64,000 nucleotides of DNA from Aphelocoma coerulescens (lineage: Eukaryota; Chordata; Aves; Passeriformes; Corvidae). The translations under genes and the position numbers were made by a program. The notes under the pieces were generated by a model, which was not told where the DNA came from, searched no databases, and saw only the letters and a list, made by a program, of their open reading frames with translations. Shown piece after piece: positions 36,056 to 64,000 of this stretch (its first letter is position 1; each line of letters begins with the position of its first letter). Where the stretch lies: NCBI RefSeq assembly GCF_041296385.1, contig NC_091014.1, forward strand, positions 50,052,078 through 50,116,077. Direction: 5' to 3'.

Positions 36056-39000
36056 GAAAGCTACCAGACAACTTTTACCAAGGCCTTGTTCTTGGGCAAA
36101 GCATTGTCAAACTTACAGTGCTGTGAACATTAAAGTCTGCCAACCCTAAGGCTTATGTGCAGATGAAACCAGTATTCATTATCTCTGCTTAATTACTTAG
36201 CTCCATTTGGAAGATATGGAGGCATTTAAAACTTTCAAAGAGGCTTAGTTTTGAAACATCAAAATGTTTTAATTCAATTTAATTTTAAGAACTCTTCAGT
36301 TAGGAAGAGAGGTCACTCAGGTTTTTCTAGCCTTTGAGCTCTTGGTGAGAGCTAAAACGGCAAAGTTTTCTTGCATTAATTAAAGAAGGTTCCTCCAGAT
36401 AACAAGAACAAGCTGTGGTCCAAAAACCATCTCACAAGCACCAGGGACGTGATCACATGGCCTTGAACTGAAAAGAAACTGATTAAAAATTCACAGAGTT
36501 ATTCTTGTGTATTTCCACTGGAAGACCCCAGCAGCTTTTGGTTACTGTTAAGGCTGATTGCTCAGCATCTTTGTGTTAATTCAGCAGAAACACCAAAAGG
36601 TTAAATTGACTTTCTCAGGATGTCAGTGTCAGGGTGTCAATTACTGTGATAATTAAACATTTGTAAAGAGTTCAAAATTTTATATTTTACAAGCATTAGG
36701 AGACGTGGTGCTTGCAAGACAATCAGCACATAAAATGTGTATGCTATCCAGTCTGCACTGAAACCAGTAGCAAAAATCTCTCTTAAATGTGGCAAAGTTT
36801 ACCCCATCCATTATGTTGAATAATCATCGGTAGGAGTAGCATAAAGATGTTTTTTCAAGGCTTTTCAACAAACGAAATAACTAAAAAATTTGGTAGCCTC
36901 TAGGTGTACATTTACTAGAAACTACTCTTCCACATAAGTTATGTTTATTGCTGGTTCTGATATTTGCATGCTTGGTTTTCTTACTCTGAATCAAGCAAGG
37001 CACAGCTATGGTTAGGAAGGCACATCTCCTGTATGTGCACTTGATCCATTTCAAGTTTTCTTGCAACTCACTTTACTCTTGAACACCTGAGGTAATGATG
37101 GTAATGTGAGCCCACAGCAGCAGCTGTCTGCATGCTGGTTTAGGTCTATATTGGGTCTAAAATACGGTTTTAACACACTTACTAGTGGTCTTTGGGGATA
37201 GGAGTCTGTAGTTTCAGTACTATCTACAAGTTATGTGAGCTATATAGTTTTTATTTTGCAAAATATTTCTTTGCAAGTGCAGGCAAATGCTGTGTCTTGG
37301 ACTTAGCCTCCAGCTTGCAAGCAGCAGACTTACATGTATGTAATTCACTACATTTGGAAAAGGTCTGAGATAGCAAAAGGAGGATCATAATGTGGTATAA
37401 TTTCTGAAAAAGAAAATTAGGGCATAGGATTAAATCAGGAAAGAAAAAAGTAGTAACAATGACAACTGGGTCCATAAGGGTTATCATATTAGGTCTTATC
37501 TAGGAAGAAAGAGTTCCTCAGCTGATGCTCCAAAATGTGTGCTGGGATTAGTCACATAGGTATTGCCATGGCCTCACCCAGCTCATTCTTGTTGGGCATT
37601 GGGTAGTGCCCCTGTGGATGGTGCTCCAGCAGGAACAGGGCACTGCAAAGCTGGTGTGGCAGTCTCTGCAGCAGTGTTTTGGAATCCAGGCACTTTGCTA
37701 CTCTGTGAGCCTGAGGAGGAGGAAACAGAGAAGCAGCACTGCTCCTGTCGAGTGGCCTCCCCACAGAGATGCATGAGTAACACACTTTTCTTCAGACCTT
37801 ATAGAAAGAGCCAGTGAATTTCAAAAGGGGCTACTGCTGCAGCACTGCAGAAGTGCAGGCAGTGAAGGATTGCAAAGAGTAAAGACAAGGGAGAGAGGAA
37901 ACCTACTGTGAGAAATGTGTAATTCCGTTAATGGTGAGGCAGGTGGCATTGCTAATGAGAGACACCTACACCCACGAGGGGAAAGTACCCTCCCAGGGGC
38001 CAGCCAGGATGTATCTCTGAGGGAGCTACTTGAATCAGTCCCAAACGAATGAAGGACAGACTTCAGATATCTGTGCTAAATGCAGCTAGAGAATATGTGG
38101 ATAAGTGAACAAGGCACTAAATTTTAAGCATAACCCCTTTCTTGTGTCTGCTCTGTGCTCTCTTTATCCAAACCAGGACCAGAAGCCCAGAAAGCATGGC
38201 AAGATAAAACCCTTTTTTCCACAGCTGCTGGGAAATACGGGTTTTGAATACCACTTTCCAACCTGAGGTTCAGTCTTCTAAAGAGAATTCTTTGCACTGA
38301 AGTTCACACCATTTCCAGTTTGGAGCTGGGTTCTTCCACAGTTTCAGGTGTTCAGCTGCCATAAGAGCATTCAGGAAACTATCTCAAATGCCAGCAAATA
38401 GATGTTTGTTTAAATGGAAGAAAATTTCATGATGTTGTTTCACATATATATATTCCTAAACCCATACATACCTCTGGTGTCTGGCAGCTGGCCTGCTGGG
38501 GTTCATTTTCTGTGTGCCTGGTGAAAGTTGGAGAGGCTGCTTTAATGCACACGTGATTGCGTTGGGCCTTTCCGTTGTGGTGACCTTGCTGCTTCATCTG
38601 TTGGCACACCCCAGCAGAAAACCAGGGCTAGGGGTCTGGAGTGAGAAACCAGGAGGAATTTCTTCCTTTTGCTCAGTTTGGAGATGGCCAGGTTCAAGCC
38701 TGAGCAGTGTGAGTAGGAGGAGGCAGAGGAGGAAGAGGAGGTGCAGCTGTTCCCAGGGCAGCAGGACAAGCTTCAGGGAGAGTTACTGGTCCCTCCTTGA
38801 TTTGGCAATGAGAGCAGTTGCTGTTCAACCCAACTAGACAGAAATACACCCAGTGAAGCCCTGCTAGAGGCATGTGGGTAGGTAGTGCTGAGATCTGGAG
38901 GTACCCATGCTCTAGATGCTTGCTATGGAAGGACTGTTCTGCAAGGACAAATGTGTTGGCCGTGCCGAGCCAACACTTCTCTACATCACATGAATTATTC

Positions 39001-39839
39001 AAAGGGGATAAAGAAAGTCTAACCAGAGCTGCAGCAAAAGAGACTGCAGCAAAGCCTAACTCAGCTCCTAAGTATGCTCCCTCCCTCTCTTCTCCCCTCC
39101 TGGTTCATACAATGAATAAAGGATTTCAGTGAAAGGTGTTTGCCTGCCTCACATAACCCTGGGGAAGTGTATTTTCCAACATTGCCTACCTCAAAGTGGA
39201 GCTGGGACAATCCAGATGTTCGGTATTTGTATTATGGAGACTTCTAAAACCCAGAGACTGGGGAGGAATGTAGTGGTGGATGCATACTCCTTGTGCTGCT
39301 TTGGCCCAGATTTACATCCCACTCAAACCTACTCCTCCAGTTCAAACACCCAAATGAGAAGTTTGTAAGTGAAAAGAACGCAGATCCAGTTCCTATCTCT
39401 GGAGGAATTGCTTTCTGGCTTTCTTTTTTTCTCCTCTCTCTCTTTAGAGTCTGGATAGACCAAGCTCTGAACAGAAGTTAGGGCGAAAGTGTGGCCCCTG
39501 AGCCTGAAAGGATAAGGACAGTGTAGGGCAGGAGGGAGGGACCAGAGCCATGGCCACTGGCTCAGGGACACCAGGTGGCCTGTGGCAGAACAGGAGCTGG
39601 GGTTGGTGGATGGGCAGCTGCCTGGCCTCCACATGGCAACTCTCAGCTGGGGACTTCCAGGGAAAATCAATTCTTGTTGTGTTCGTGGCCTGATGAGGCA
39701 CTGACAGGCTCTTAATTTAACTGTCCTTGTAGGAGTGAGGTAATGTGCCAAGTACAAAGCTCTCCATTTTCCTAGCCATCTACAAGGTTTCTGCCTTCCC
39801 CCTCACCTAAAGGGAGGGGCTGATAGAGAAGGGATGTAT

Positions 39840-39914
39840 TAAATTGTTTTGGGGTTTTTGTTTGGTTGTTTTTCTTTGTTTGTTTTGTTTTGTTTTTTCT
39901 TTCTTTTTTTTTTT
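39840..39914 (-). repeat. T-rich low-complexity tract
   Basis: Runs of T and TG/TC with units such as tttg and ttttgttttg. On the minus strand it is A-rich and could be the degraded tail of an old retroposed copy, but no body is recognisable next to it. Confidence 0.75.
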
Positions 39915-40511
39915 ACTTGCTGTCCGTATCCCAAATCCAATATCTGAGGCCTTGCCAAAAGCAGAAATTCTTCATTTGACTCCAGCCAATGTGTAGGCAT
40001 GATGAGTGGAGTGGTGGGCTGCATTTTCACAAGAGTTTTCATTAAGTACTTTCTGCCATGCTAGAAGAAGTGTGTTGTCGTCATGAAGTCACACCGAGTT
40101 GGACTGCTTCACCTCTTTGACCCCCTCTGTGTTTTAAAAATGCAATGGATTTAATTTATGGCTGGTCTTCCATTGCTTATTCAAACAGCATCGCACCAAT
40201 GCACCTCCATGTCTGTCTGCCCAAGGGCCCAGCAACATCAATAATAAATGACCAGACATGGGAAGGCAGCTTTGGGTTCAAACCAGCAAGTGCACTGGGG
40301 TAGGGGGCCTCCCCTGGGCGGAGGGTACACAGTGAATGGGAACTACAGCTTGCAGTAATTCCCTCCCTGCAGAAAGGACTCGTAAATATTTAATAAACTT
40401 CTGGCCTGTGCCATAGATGAGGTCTTATTAGCGAACTGGAGTGGCTTGAGGACAGGTATTGTGTCTGTTACTATAGCACCACCTTGCACAGGATCTCGGT
40501 GTGAAAGAGGC

Positions 40512-40540
40512 AGGGGAGGGAGGGAAGGAGGGAGGGAGGG
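40512..40540 (+). repeat. (GGGA)n tract with G-quadruplex potential
   Basis: Several runs of three or four G separated by one or two bases within 29 nt, about 410-440 bp upstream of the SLC17A8 ATG. Confidence 0.8.
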
Positions 40541-40894
40541 ATGCACTGAGGATGAGCCCCAGCGAACCAGCCTGAGGTTTGCCTGTGGAGCAGGCAGCAC
40601 GTCCTGCCCAGGGACGCTGGCCCTCAGCGGCACCTGCAGCTCGCCAGCTGCAGCCCCGGCCATCTGCCCCCGCACAGGTACCGACCAGCACGGCAGAGCT
40701 GCTCCACGGGCCACGCCGAGTCCCCGAGTGCTTCTCGGGGGGCTTCGCTCCACAGCTTCTCCCTTCTGGCTTTGCAAGATCTGACTTTTATTTTTTTATT
40801 ATTTTTTTACCCCCTCCTTTCTTGAGCAACTGGTTGTTGTTGCAGAGGTCACCGAGGGGACTGGTGGAGGCTCCCGACTCTGGCATTGGGAAAT

Positions 40895-40921
40895 ATGACA
40901 GCAGAAGTGAATGCTTGTTAA
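40895..40921 (+). promoter_or_regulatory. 8-codon uORF in the SLC17A8 leader
   Basis: ATG ACA GCA ... TGT TAA, out of frame with the main ORF, with A at -3, ending 32 nt before the main ATG. If it lies in the mRNA leader it could lower translation. It overlaps a second upstream ATG at 40911 that is in frame with SLC17A8. Confidence 0.5.
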
Positions 40922-40952
40922 CATAAGGGATTTATTGAAGAAGAAAGCCAAA

Positions 40953-63927
<22,975 letters not shown>

Positions 63928-64000
63928 TAGGAAAAGGATTAGGTAATGCAACAGAAGTTAATTCATTTCAAAGATTCCTGGGGATTCCATTTTGTCATTG

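Larger units (their letters stand above)
32041..39839. other. intergenic region between SCYL2 and SLC17A8
   Basis: About 8 kb with no recognised gene. It holds a pair of overlapping opposite-strand open frames (32601-33222), a short tandem repeat (34664-34713), a CR1 tail (about 35935-36055) and GC-richer patches around 37.5-37.9 and 38.5-39.7 kb that I cannot assign. Confidence 0.6.
40480..40952 (+). promoter_or_regulatory. presumed SLC17A8 promoter and 5' UTR
   Basis: A GC-rich, CpG-containing block (about 40490-40780) lies directly upstream of the SLC17A8 start codon and contrasts with the AT-rich surroundings. It contains a (GGGA)n tract and is followed by a T-rich stretch. No convincing TATA box or TSS can be fixed. 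The region from about 40890 to the ATG carries an upstream ORF and an in-frame upstream ATG. The promoter role is inferred from position and composition. Confidence 0.45.

Noticed and set aside
40621..40650. Possible REST/RE1 site near 'cctcagcggcacctgcag'
   Set aside because: Only the first half-site resembles the consensus; the second half and the spacing do not fit.
40343..40926. Several 80-140 codon open frames on both strands upstream of SLC17A8
   Set aside because: They result from the low stop density of the GC-rich promoter block; no recognisable protein.

Overview
This window looks like avian nuclear DNA. It is AT-rich, has spliced genes with GT-AG introns, and carries several CR1-type LINE fragments whose 3' ends have the bird-style 'gattctg/gggattct' tails. 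A crocodilian or turtle is less likely but cannot be excluded. It holds two protein-coding genes, both on the + strand and head to tail: SCYL2 (5' end missing) and SLC17A8/VGLUT3 (3' end missing). The same neighbours occur together on human 12q23, so this is a conserved syntenic block.

Layout. 1-5774 is SCYL2 intron, holding a GC-rich remnant (about 3600-4500) that resembles CR1 ORF1 with a broken SGNH/GDSL-esterase-like domain. 5775-26983 contains 17 SCYL2 coding exons, from the N-lobe of the pseudokinase domain to the stop codon, including a 12-nt microexon at 18815-18826. About 26984-32000 is SCYL2 3' UTR grading into intergenic DNA, with several candidate poly(A) signals. 32-40 kb is intergenic, with one CR1 tail, low-complexity tracts and GC-richer patches. 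About 40480-40952 is the presumed SLC17A8 promoter and 5' UTR. 40953-63906 contains 11 SLC17A8 coding exons (475 codons); the last exon, with the cytosolic C-terminal tail, lies beyond 64000. Intron 8 of SLC17A8 carries two sense-oriented CR1 copies, one of them keeping the end of the reverse transcriptase domain.

Both genes belong to membrane-traffic and synaptic biology. SCYL2 is a clathrin/AP-2-linked pseudokinase with HEAT repeats and a clathrin-binding-type tail. SLC17A8 is the vesicular glutamate transporter VGLUT3. Their adjacency is conserved, but nothing in the sequence shows shared regulation.

I found no new enzymatic system, CRISPR array, tRNA or rRNA. The points most worth a second look are the SCYL2 microexon and its intronic hairpin, the uORF and in-frame upstream AUG of SLC17A8, the very GC-rich exon 2 of SLC17A8, the CR1 ORF1-like remnant, and an unexplained 45-nt hairpin at 30645-30689.
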